From the NCBI GenBank assembly GCA_963777435.1, contig CAVZQT010000002.1, positions 744,001 to 808,000 of the forward strand: a stretch of 64,000 nucleotides of DNA, in the 5' to 3' direction. Source of the stretch: AP-15 sp963777435. Lineage in GTDB: Bacteria > Pseudomonadota > Alphaproteobacteria > ATCC43930 > CGMCC-115725. The notes beneath the pieces were generated by a model. It did not search any database, had not been told where the DNA came from, and saw only the letters and a list, made by a program, of their open reading frames with translations. The translations under genes were made by a program, and so were the position numbers. Positions 27,173 to 35,559 of the stretch are shown piece by piece (the stretch's first letter is position 1; each line of letters starts with the position of its first letter).

Positions 27173-28863
27173 ATGATCTCGATCCGTGTGCGCAATTTCC
27201 GCGGTTGCGCGTCGGCCGAGATGGAGCTCGATCCGATCGCCCTCGTCGCCGGCAGAAACGGCGCCGGCAAGTCATCGCTGGCGCAGGCGACGGGCGCGGT
27301 GCTGACCGGCGAGACGTTGCCGTTCGGCTCCACCAAAGGCTCGGCGGCAGCACTCGTTAAATCCGCCGCGCAAGAGGCGATCGTCTACCTGAAGGGCGAC
27401 AATGGCATGAGCCACATCGAATGGCCGGCCTGCGCCGTGACCAGCGATGGCGACCCGCCGGGTGCGAGCGCTTACGCCGCCGGGCTCGCCAGCATCGCAT
27501 TGTTGCCGCCCAAAGAGCGCGCACAAGTGCTCGGGCAGTATCTGCGCGCCGATCCGACACGCGAGGATCTCGCTTCGGCATTGGCCGACGTCGAGCTCGG
27601 CGACAACCACGTCGTCACAGCAGTGTGGAAAATAATCGAGGATTACGGCTGGGACGGCGCGCACAGCCTGCGCCGCGACAAGGGCGTTGAACTCAAGGGC
27701 GCGTGGCGTCAGGTCACCACGCAGAATTACGGCTCCCGCATTGGCGTCACCTGGGCGCCCGCCGGCTGGACCCTCGATCTCGACGGCATGACCGAGGCGG
27801 ACCTCGAGGCAGCGGTCGAAATGGCGCGCGCAGAACACGAGCGCGCGATAGGAGCGGCTGCAGTGTCGGCCGCCGCGCGCGAGCAGATGGCGGCCGAGGC
27901 GGGTGAGCTCGATGCGCGCGAGGATACCTTGCGTGACGCTGAAAAAGCCGCCGAGGAACTGCCGACATGCTCGACAAGGCGAAGGAAGAACGCACGACAT
28001 TGCCGCCCGGCAACGTCGAGGGCGGCATGCCCTGCCCGCATTGCGGCGCCTTTGTGGTGCTGCGCCGCGTCAATCTCGCCGAGACCCGGCTCGAAGCGGC
28101 CGAGGCCAGCATCCCACAAGACGAACTCAAAGCGCGGCGCATGGCGATCGCCGACGCCGATGGCAGGGTTTCGCACCTGCAGGGTGAGCTCGCCGCCGCC
28201 AACCGCGCGGTCGAGATCGCCCGCGCCCGAATGCAGAGTGCTGCCGAGGCCAGCAACAGGCTTGCGCTGATGCCGCCGGTATCGTCGGACGCGAATTCGG
28301 CCGCCGCCACCCAGAACGCGCTCGTCACTGCCGAGGCGCGGTTGCTGGCATGGCAGCGAAAGAATGAAGCGGATCGTCTGCAGGTGCAGATCTCGGGCAA
28401 CGAGAAGCTGCTCGACATCCTCGCCGCTGACGGGCTGCGCGCGCAGAAACTCGCCCGGGTGCTCGATCTGTTTAACACGCGACTTGGCGAGCTTGCGCAA
28501 GTTGCCGAGTGGGGTCCGGTGACGATCGCCCCCGACATGACGCTTGCCTATGGCGGGCGTCCGTATCCGCTGCTGTCGACCTCGGAGCAGTACCGGGTCC
28601 GCGCGGTGCTGCAAGTGGCAATGGCGCGGCTCGACAACTCGGCAATGGTGGTGCTCGACGCCGCCGATGTCCTCGACGGTACGACCCGCTCCGGGTTGTT
28701 CGCGCTGCTCGAAGACAGCGGCTTGCCGGCCTTGGTCTGCATGACATTGACCCGACGCCAGCAAGTTCCCGACATCGCTGCCGCCGGGCTCGGCCAGTCG
28801 TATTGGCTCGAAGGCGGAAACTGTACCGCATTGTCCCGCGCGGTACCGGAAGCGGCGGAATGA
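27173..28863 (+). pseudogene. SMC/RecF-like ATPase with zinc-hook CxxC, one frameshift
   Basis: The N-terminus (MISIRVRNFRGCASAEMELD, VAGRNGAGKSSLAQATG) is the Walker A half of a RecF/SbcC-type ATPase. A helical arm follows, then a frame change near 27960, and the hook GMPCPHCGAFVVL. A second coiled arm leads to the signature-like LLSTSEQYRVRAV and Walker B NSAMVVLDAADVLDG. Fused, it has about 563 residues, compact for the family. The context of exonuclease and recombinase-like genes suggests work on phage DNA ends. The frame change is the only damage. Confidence 0.78.
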
Positions 28864-28914
28864 CAATTCTGCAGGCGTCGTGACCGCCATGCTGACGATC
28901 GTCGCGCGCCTGTA

Positions 28915-29322
28915 ATGGCTGAATACGCCGCCCGCACCAAAATTCCGGCCGAGCGCACCCGGCTCGACATCGAGGCGCTGATGAAGCGCCGCGGCGCCGA
29001 TCAGTTCTTCTCGGGCGACGACGGCAAGACTGCGATCCTCGCCTTCCGGCTGCGCGGTCGGCATATCCGGTTTAGCCTGCCGCTATCAGGGGCCCGCTCG
29101 GCGCAACAAGTGCGCTCGCGCTGGCGCGCCCTGCTCTTGGTGATCAAGGCCAAGCTCGAAGCGATCGATATCGGGATATTGACGCTCGAAGACGCTTTCC
29201 TGGCCGAGACGATCCTACCCGACAAGCAGACCGTCGCGGATTACATTCGTCCGCAGATCACGGCCGCCTACAAGAGCGGGGAAATGCCAAAGGCGCTGCC
29301 CTATTACGGCGGCGAGTTCTAA
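28915..29322 (+). CDS. Conserved phage protein of unknown function
   Basis: A 135-residue protein (MAEYAARTKIPAERTRLDIE, ALMKRRGADQFFSGDD, RIRFSLPL-like strand, QVRSRWRALLLVIKAKLEAI). Similar proteins with an N-terminal alpha-beta unit followed by helices are frequent in early regions of alphaproteobacterial phages. The stop overlaps the next start. The preceding 50 bases hold only two 7-8-codon frames. Confidence 0.65.
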   Translation: MAEYAARTKIPAERTRLDIEALMKRRGADQFFSGDDGKTAILAFRLRGRHIRFSLPLSGARSAQQVRSRWRALLLVIKAKLEAIDIGILTLEDAFLAETILPDKQTVADYIRPQITAAYKSGEMPKALPYYGGEF

Positions 29323-29597
29323 TGGCCGAACGCGTCCGGGTCTTGCCGCCAAATTTGCCGCCGCGCTTGCTGTCGCGCGATCAGGCGGCGGAATACTGCG
29401 GCGGCATCTCGATCGGGCTATTTGACGAGACGATCGGCAAACAGGTGCCGCCGATCGAGCTCAACAGCCGCAAGCTTTGGGATGTCCGCGCGCTCGATCA
29501 TTATCTCGACGAACGGTCGGGGCTGGCGCCGCCGGCGTTGCGTCCGATCGAAGAAGGCATCGCCCAACTTGGCAAAAAAACGCCACGGCGTTCCTAG
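29322..29597 (+). CDS. Excisionase/AlpA-like small DNA-binding protein
   Basis: A 91-residue protein with RLLSRDQAAEYCGGISIGLF followed by a short wing and WDVRALDHYLDE, the pattern of MerR/AlpA-like excisionases that set recombination direction. It lies 126 bases before the integrase gene in the same direction. Its overlap with the upstream gene indicates coupled expression with the early operon. Confidence 0.78.
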   Translation: MAERVRVLPPNLPPRLLSRDQAAEYCGGISIGLFDETIGKQVPPIELNSRKLWDVRALDHYLDERSGLAPPALRPIEEGIAQLGKKTPRRS

Positions 29598-29722
29598 CGG
29601 ATACCGCAAATTAGTGGCAAAACCTGAACGCCGAGATTATATGGATCGAGGCACCGCGTCGCTTGCAACGCCGCGGCACCTCTGACCACCAGTCGAGTGT
29701 AGGCTCGAAAGGGGCTATCCAG

Positions 29723-30763
29723 ATGATTACAAAAATTCGCGGCATCAAACAAACGACCATCAACGGCCGCACGTACCGTTACCACCGGGCGACTAAAAAG
29801 CGGATCGAGGCGCGCCCCAACACGGCGGCTTTTATCCTGGAGATTGCGGAGCTTGATAAAGAGGCTGGCACGAGGCCGCGGCGCGCGATTATCCGCCGCC
29901 AGCTGCGCGGGGCCGGCACCTGGGGCGCCCTCGTCGACGCCTACAGGGCGAGCGCGAAATACACGTTGCTCGGCGAGCGGACCAAGAGCGATTACGACAA
30001 GGTTCTCGCCTATCTCGCGACCCTCAACGACTTTGCGCTGATCCAATTCGATCCCGAAGCCTGCGAGCAAATCCGCGACAAGGCGCTGCAGGACAAAAAA
30101 CGGCGCTTTGCGAATTACGTCGTGCACATGCTCTCGCTGGTGCTCGGTTGGGGCAAGACCCGGCGGGAATTCGGGCGCTATGAGAACGGAGCCGCCGGCC
30201 TGGAAAAATTCGCGGCACCGGGCGACGCAAATCGTCCCTGGATCGAAGATGAATGCCGCATCGTCATCGCCGAGGCGAAGGGCGCGCTAAAGTCGGCGAT
30301 CGCGCTCGGCATGTTCGCGAGCATGCGCGGCGGCGACGTCGTCGACGTCCGCTGGTCGGCTTACAACGGGACGGCCATTCAGTGGCAGCAAAATAAGAAT
30401 TCCGATCCGGTATGGAAGCCGGCGAGGCGCATGCTGCGCGAAATCCTCGACGCGGCTCCCCGCATCGGCGAGACGATCGTTGCCGGTCCCGATGGGCGGC
30501 CCTGGGCCGAGGGTACGTTGCGGGCGAATTTTCGTGACTTGATCCGCCGGCTCGAAGACGAGGGCCGGATCGCCAAAGGTCTCACGTTTCACGGGCTGCG
30601 CTCGACCAATGCGACGCGGCTTGCCGATGCCGGTGCCGACGTCCGCGCGATACAGGCCGAGCTCGGCCAGCGGACCGCATCGATGGCGCTCCATTACAGC
30701 CGCCGGGCGGACATGAAACGGGCCGCCGAGACCGCTGTTCGCATCCTCGACAACGAGGGCTAA
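29723..30763 (+). CDS. Tyrosine integrase
   Basis: The 346-residue recombinase from ATG 29723 has an arm-type N-terminus, a core-binding domain (TWGALVDAYRASAKYTLLGE) and the catalytic domain: Arg in FASMRGGDVVDVRW, His and Arg in LTFHGLRSTNATR, and the nucleophile Tyr in MALHYSRRAD. The stop is 92 bases before selC. It is the last prophage gene, so this end is the attR side. Its sequence is intact. Confidence 0.92.
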   Translation: MITKIRGIKQTTINGRTYRYHRATKKRIEARPNTAAFILEIAELDKEAGTRPRRAIIRRQLRGAGTWGALVDAYRASAKYTLLGERTKSDYDKVLAYLATLNDFALIQFDPEACEQIRDKALQDKKRRFANYVVHMLSLVLGWGKTRREFGRYENGAAGLEKFAAPGDANRPWIEDECRIVIAEAKGALKSAIALGMFASMRGGDVVDVRWSAYNGTAIQWQQNKNSDPVWKPARRMLREILDAAPRIGETIVAGPDGRPWAEGTLRANFRDLIRRLEDEGRIAKGLTFHGLRSTNATRLADAGADVRAIQAELGQRTASMALHYSRRADMKRAAETAVRILDNEG

Positions 30764-30782
30764 TCGTGAACGGGGCTGGCAC

Positions 30783-30824
30783 CATTTTGGCAAAACGGGT
30801 CCCGGTTGCACATTTTGGCAAAAC
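30783..30824 (+). repeat. Direct repeats CATTTTGGCAAAAC next to integrase (possible arm sites)
   Basis: Two exact 14-base copies lie at 30783-30796 and 30811-30824, 28 bases start to start. Each contains a near-palindromic TTTTGGCAAAA. A 9-base part (TGGCAAAAC) recurs at 29615-29623, upstream of the integrase. Position and spacing suit integrase arm or excisionase sites, inferred from layout only. Confidence 0.6.
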
Positions 30825-30855
30825 TCGTGTTCAGAAAAGCGTTGTATATCAATAA

Positions 30856-30947
30856 GGAAGAGTATCGGGTCCGGTGGCCCGCGCGGTCTTCAAAACCGTT
30901 GGGGGGCGCGAGGCGTCCCCGGTAGGTTCGAACTCCTGCCTCTTCCG
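30856..30947 (+). tRNA. selC: tRNA-Sec (anticodon UCA)
   Basis: The gene reads GGAAGAG at the 5' end and CTCTTCCG at the 3' end, forming the acceptor stem. It has the CTTCAAA anticodon loop (UCA), a long variable arm (GGGGGGCGCG paired with CGTCCCC-type bases) and the TTCGAAC T-loop. At 92 nucleotides with these parts it closely resembles bacterial selenocysteine tRNA. The next bases are CCG, so the CCA end is not fully encoded. The prophage lies on its 5' side. The host dioxygenase gene ends five bases past its 3' end on the other strand. No selA, selB or UGA-containing formate dehydrogenase is in the window. Confidence 0.93.
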
Positions 30948-30952
30948 CCGCC

Positions 30953-32077
30953 TTACCCGTCGGCCGTTGCCCGCAGACATCCGCTCGGACCCGCTGTGGT
31001 AACTAAGTCAGGGGATGCGGCGGTTGTATCCTGCGGCAGCTCGGGTAAATCGAACGCCGACACGCCGTTTTTCGCCCGCCACGGGTTTTTTCCGCCGCCC
31101 GCCGCTTCGACAAAATCGCCGATCTTCCACCATAACACACTGCGCCATCCGAGCGCCGAAGTGGTCCACGGCAGTAACGCCGCCAACGGCAAGAACGGAC
31201 TGCGGCGGCCATAAGCCCAAATCTCGACACGCAGCGAGGCGCCGGCGCTGGGACCGCGCGCGTGAAACCCAAAAGTGTCAGCGACAACCAGGGTGTTGGA
31301 GGGCACCGCAAACGCGCGCGGCGGCGGCAGGCCGAGCGGGGCCAGTTCGGCGGGATCGATCCGGAACGAGCCCTGGCGGGTATCGGCGTTTGCCGAGCCG
31401 CGCGCGATAAGGCTCATGCGCTGCTCCCAGGCGAGCCTCTCCGCGGTAAGACGGTGCGAGCCCGGGACATAGGTGAATGGTCCGGCATACTCGGCGACAT
31501 CGGTCAGGAACAGCCAGGCCTTGACGGTCGGGTGAAAAGTATCGGCGTGCAGCAGGGTTTGCGGGTCCGCAGGTCCGGGGCGGGCATGGCGCAGGATGCT
31601 CTGCACCCAAACGACCGGCTCGGTGTCGCGGCCGCCGACATAGCGGATGAGCCCGCGCCAAGCCGCCGATCGCAGCACCGCAGCGAGCGTCGGCAGCCGA
31701 GCAAGCGCCGGCCCATTCAGCGCGATCTTGCGCATGAGGGTATCGCCCTCGGCAATTTCCCGCCGCTGCCCGCGATAGGCTCTGACCTCCTCGACAAGCG
31801 CGCGAAATTGCGCAGGCGGCAAAAAACCGGGCTTAACGACGAAGCCATCCCGTTCGAAGGCCTCGCGATCGGCGGCGGGGATCAGTCGAGCGAGCCTGCG
31901 GCGGCGAGCGAGCGCCAGTCGGTGGGCGTGCCTAACCCGCGCGGCGTGCAGCCCCCACTGGTTCAGACGACGGCTGGCGATGACGGGGTTGTGCTCGAAC
32001 GATTTTGTTCCGGTGAAGAGTTGTGCCGCATACCACGGAACCATCGCTGCTTGGCGCAGCTGCAACAACATCTTCAT
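30953..32077 (-). CDS. PhyH-type Fe(II)/2-oxoglutarate dioxygenase, copy 1
   Basis: A 374-residue protein with the metal triad HxD in LLHADTFHPTVKAWLFL and a distal His in FGFHARGPSAGASLRVEIWA, the Arg being the likely 2-oxoglutarate ligand. The N-terminus is basic and may be membrane-associated. It resembles the second dioxygenase at 34362-35424 across its length (FxGTKSFEHNPVIASRRLN versus the matching segment there). It is divergent from the KpsC-like gene. Phytanoyl-CoA-like enzymes hydroxylate many substrates, and a capsule sugar or lipid is suggested by context only. Confidence 0.82.
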   Translation of the reverse strand: MKMLLQLRQAAMVPWYAAQLFTGTKSFEHNPVIASRRLNQWGLHAARVRHAHRLALARRRRLARLIPAADREAFERDGFVVKPGFLPPAQFRALVEEVRAYRGQRREIAEGDTLMRKIALNGPALARLPTLAAVLRSAAWRGLIRYVGGRDTEPVVWVQSILRHARPGPADPQTLLHADTFHPTVKAWLFLTDVAEYAGPFTYVPGSHRLTAERLAWEQRMSLIARGSANADTRQGSFRIDPAELAPLGLPPPRAFAVPSNTLVVADTFGFHARGPSAGASLRVEIWAYGRRSPFLPLAALLPWTTSALGWRSVLWWKIGDFVEAAGGGKNPWRAKNGVSAFDLPELPQDTTAASPDLVTTAGPSGCLRATADG

Positions 32078-32195
32078 CGACGCACCAGCTAACAGCGACC
32101 GGGTCGCAGAGCCATGATATCATGAACAAGGCGATTCGACAGCCGCCGGTGGCGGCGGAGGTCCGCCGGGCCACTCGCCCGGCGCCGGCAAGACT

Positions 32196-34325
32196 TTGAA
32201 ACGGGGTTTGGGTCGGCTTTATCGAAATTCCAAGAGGGGAGAGCGAGCTGATTTGAGCCGCGGTCAAACCATCGCAACGGCGCTAGCACCACCAGGCGAA
32301 AGCATCGAGCCCGTGAGAGCCGGCTCCAGGGTTGGTCGGCTCGCGGTGCACGGGATCCCGCTTGAGACCCAAGCGCTGGCGTCGTTGTTTCCCGAATTCT
32401 CCGTTGGGCCAAACCTCGACGCGCCAACGTCGATCGCATGGTGGTCGGGGTCGCGCGGCAGCCGCCGGCTACGGATGCGCGCGACCGCTCTCGGTGTTCC
32501 GGCGTTGCAGCTTGGGCATGGCGTTTTGCGCGCCCCGCCGCGGCGTGGCGCTCCCTCGCCCTTACTCAGTGTGACCGCCGCTGGCATCGCCGGACCCGCC
32601 TCGCCGATTGATGCCCTGGCGACCGATCGATTGCTCTGGGCGCAAGGCTGGGAGACGCCAGAACTGCTCCGCCGCGCCGCCGCGGCGCGCCGCGAACTGC
32701 TGACCCAGCGAGTTGGCGGCGATTGGTGGAATTGCGCCGATCTGCCGAACCGAGGGGATGGCGCCTTGGTCTTGGTCGACATGGGGCGGCTTGCCGCATC
32801 GGCTGGCCGCGAAATGCTGGCCACCGGGTTGGCGCAGAACCAGGCGGAAAAGATCGTTATTCTGGCCTCCGCCGGGACCGGTCGGCGGCCATTGCTTGAG
32901 TCGGCGGCCGCGCGCGGATGCGCTGTCGTCACCTCGCCCGTCGATATATGGCGGTTGATCGACCGCGCCGAGCGGGTCTACTCGGCCGGCGGCGAGACTG
33001 GGTTTCTCGCACTGCTGGCCGGCCGCGATGTGCGTTGCTTTGCCGATACCTTTTATTCGGGCTGGGGGATCACGACCGATCACGAGACAGTGCCGCAAAA
33101 GCCGTTCCGGCGCACCGTAGACGAGATATTTGCCGGCGCTTGTCTGCTTGCGACCCGATGCCTCGACCCTTTTACCAAAACTGCCGCGACGTTCGAGGAC
33201 ACCGTGGCGATGCTCACCGACTGGCGGCGTATCGAGGAAACCAACCGTGGGGTCGCCGCCTGCGTCGGCATGTCATTTTGGAAGCGCCGCCGAATTGCAG
33301 ACTTTTTTAACTCTGCTGCTGGCCCGCCGGCTTTTTGTAGGACAACGGGGGCCGCGCTCGCTCTTGCAAATGCTCGACCGGGGACCGCCATCGCGGTTTG
33401 GGCCTCGCGCGCGCCCGAAGGCCTTGCCGAAGCCGCGGCGCGACAGGGCATCCCGATGATCTGGGTCGAGGATGGTTTTATCCGCTCGACCGGGCTTGGA
33501 TCGGATTTCATGCCGGCCGCCTCGCTGGTGCTCGATCGCGCCGGCATGTACTACGACCCGAATGTGTGCAGCGACCTGGAGCGCCTGCTGCGGGAGACCG
33601 AATTCGGACCGGCGCTGATCGAGCGTGCGCGCCATCTGATCGCGCGGCTCGTGGCCCGGCGGATCACCAAGTACAACCTGCCAAACTCGATCCCGATACG
33701 CGAATTTCCTGCCGGGCAGCGCCGCATACTGGCTCCGGGGCAGGTGGAGGACGACCGGTCGGTGCTGCTTGGCGGCGCTGGCGTTTGCGGTAACGGAGAT
33801 CTTCTCCGCCGCGTGCGCGCCGCCAACCCGGATGCTTTCATAATCTACAAACCGCATCCCGATGTGGAAGCCGGCCATCGCAAGGGTGCCGTGACCGAGT
33901 CGCTTGCCAAAGAATTCGCCGATATCGTCGTACGCGACGGGTCCGTGGCGTTGCTACTCGACCAGATCGATGAATTGCATACGCTGACCTCTTTAACCGG
34001 CTTCGAAGCTCTGCTGCGCCGCCGCCGCGTTGTCGTCTACGGTCGGCCATTTTATGCCGGCTGGGGTCTGACGACCGACCTCGTGGCGCCAGATCGCGGG
34101 CGCCGCCTCTCGCTCGAAGAGCTGGTGGCCGGCGCATTGATGCTCTATCCGCGCTATCTGGATCCTCTGACCCGGCTCCCCTGCCCTCCCGAGATTGTAA
34201 TCGAACGCCTTGGCGACCCAGAGTTGTGGCGCCCAGGGTTCCTCGTCTTCACGCGCCGGCTTCAAGGAATCCTGGCGCGGCAATGCAATGTCCTCGCCCG
34301 ATTGGGCCGAGCATCACATGGCTGA
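32196..34325 (+). CDS. kpsC: KpsC-like capsule Kdo transferase (two-domain)
   Basis: KpsC adds the first beta-Kdo residues of the lipid linker that anchors group-2 capsule. The 709-residue frame holds two homologous halves, each with the family motif: ADTFYSGWGITTDH near residue 290 and YGRPFYAGWGLTTDL near residue 620. Further matches are WVEDGFIRSTGLGSDF, IYKPHPDVEAGHR and VVVYGRP. The frame opens at a TTG at 32196. Another TTG at about 32253 follows a purine-rich site, so the start is uncertain. Both halves are open, so both transferase activities may remain. The neighbours are two dioxygenases and capsule export genes. Confidence 0.9.
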   Translation: MKRGLGRLYRNSKRGERADLSRGQTIATALAPPGESIEPVRAGSRVGRLAVHGIPLETQALASLFPEFSVGPNLDAPTSIAWWSGSRGSRRLRMRATALGVPALQLGHGVLRAPPRRGAPSPLLSVTAAGIAGPASPIDALATDRLLWAQGWETPELLRRAAAARRELLTQRVGGDWWNCADLPNRGDGALVLVDMGRLAASAGREMLATGLAQNQAEKIVILASAGTGRRPLLESAAARGCAVVTSPVDIWRLIDRAERVYSAGGETGFLALLAGRDVRCFADTFYSGWGITTDHETVPQKPFRRTVDEIFAGACLLATRCLDPFTKTAATFEDTVAMLTDWRRIEETNRGVAACVGMSFWKRRRIADFFNSAAGPPAFCRTTGAALALANARPGTAIAVWASRAPEGLAEAAARQGIPMIWVEDGFIRSTGLGSDFMPAASLVLDRAGMYYDPNVCSDLERLLRETEFGPALIERARHLIARLVARRITKYNLPNSIPIREFPAGQRRILAPGQVEDDRSVLLGGAGVCGNGDLLRRVRAANPDAFIIYKPHPDVEAGHRKGAVTESLAKEFADIVVRDGSVALLLDQIDELHTLTSLTGFEALLRRRRVVVYGRPFYAGWGLTTDLVAPDRGRRLSLEELVAGALMLYPRYLDPLTRLPCPPEIVIERLGDPELWRPGFLVFTRRLQGILARQCNVLARLGRASHG

Positions 34326-34361
34326 TGTTTTCGGCGTAATCTGTTTTATTGCGGTGCGAAT

Positions 34362-35424
34362 TTGCCGGGCAGCCAGTTGAGAGCCGCCCCGTTTTCCTGG
34401 CTGATTGCGCCCTTTCATATCGCGGCGCTGGCGACCGGAGCGAAGTCGTTTCGCGACAATCCGGTCATTGGCAGCCCGACCCTGAACCGTGCCGGGTTGC
34501 ATGTGAGACGGATGCGGGTTGCCTCTCGGATGGCGGAAAGACGTCGCGAACGGTTGGCTTCCCTTGTTTCAGCCGATGACCGCGCAGCTTTTTCTCGCGA
34601 CGGTTTCGTCCTCAAATATGATTTCCTGCCGCGGCCGGCGTTTGCCGAAGTTAAACGGCAGGCGCTGGAGTTCGCCGGGCCGGCGCGGGAGCAAGCGCAA
34701 GGCGATGCAATCACCCGGCGGATCGCCCTCGATCGCCGCGCTCTCGCATCCCTTCCCGCGATCCGAGCGATGGTCGAAAGTCCGGAATGGCTGGGGCTGG
34801 TGCAATACGTCGGTTCGTCGCTGCTCGAGCCGCTGATTTATATCCAAACGGTGTTCGCTCGCGTGCGCGCCGCCCCTCCGGATCCGCAGACGCGGCTGCA
34901 CTCCGATACGTTCCATTCGACGGTCAAAGCCTGGTTTTTTCTCACCGACACCGCTGAAGACGAGGGGCCTTTTATTTATGTTCCGGGGTCTCACCGTCCA
35001 ACTCGCCGGCGGCTCGCCTGGGAAAGGCAAATGTCGCTTGTCGCCCGCGGCGATCTCGACTTCCAATCGGCGCGCGGATCGCCCCGCGTGTCTGTCGAAG
35101 ATCTGCGCCGGCTCGGTCTTGGTGAGCCGCGAAGTCTTGGCGGTGCCAGCGAACACGCTGATCGTCGCCGACACGATGGGGTTCCATGCGCGAGGCATTT
35201 CGGCCCGTCTCTCGACGCGCGTCGAAATCTGGGCCTATAGCCGCCGCAACCCGTTCATTCCTTGGCTCGGCTTCGATGCCGCGGCCTTTCCGCCGATTAA
35301 AGGCCGCGCCGTGCCGCTCTACTGGTCGGCGATGGATCTCCGCGAGTTGCTTAAGCTCGGCCGAAACCCCTGGGGGCCTGTCGGATTATCAACGGCGCTG
35401 GCTCCCCCCCAACCAAGGGATTGA
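34362..35424 (+). pseudogene. PhyH-type dioxygenase, copy 2, one frameshift
   Basis: The frame starts at a TTG (34362) and carries HSDTFHSTVKAWFFLTDTAE with the HxD pair. Near 35139 the frame is lost within a GG run. Removing one G continues as VPANTLIVADTMGFHARGIS with the distal His and STRVEIWAYSRR with the Arg, ending at 35424. The joined product has about 353 residues and is a clear paralogue of the copy at 30953-32077. The indel is the only broken frame I see in host DNA, so a sequence error is possible. Confidence 0.78.
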
Positions 35425-35559
35425 GGATTTTAGTTGCCAGCGGCCAAACGCCGTTCGATCTAGACGCTCGATGGCGGCGCCTTCTCCCACGGGGACCAAT
35501 CTCGTCACCGTCGGTCTGACCGCATGTGGTGGTTGTTTATATGGCTGCGGGTTAGATCT

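Larger units (their letters stand above)
1..30855. mobile_element. Prophage (right-hand part), HK97-type head with Mu-type contractile tail, next to selC
   Basis: Terminase, portal, protease, capsid, connectors, sheath, tube, tape measure, early recombination genes, an excisionase-like gene and a tyrosine integrase are contiguous. They form two divergent transcription units that separate near 22 kb. The right boundary is inferred between the integrase stop (30763) and the tRNA-Sec gene (30856). The left boundary lies outside the window because the tape-measure frame is still open at base 1. The sugar-modification genes at 13.8-17.7 kb sit inside the element and look like cargo. Exact attachment sites cannot be fixed from one end. 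Confidence 0.93.

Noticed and set aside
27727..29064. Minus-strand frame of 445 codons opposite the SMC-like gene
   Set aside because: The plus strand has Walker A, zinc hook and Walker B motifs; the opposite frame has composition typical of an antisense shadow.
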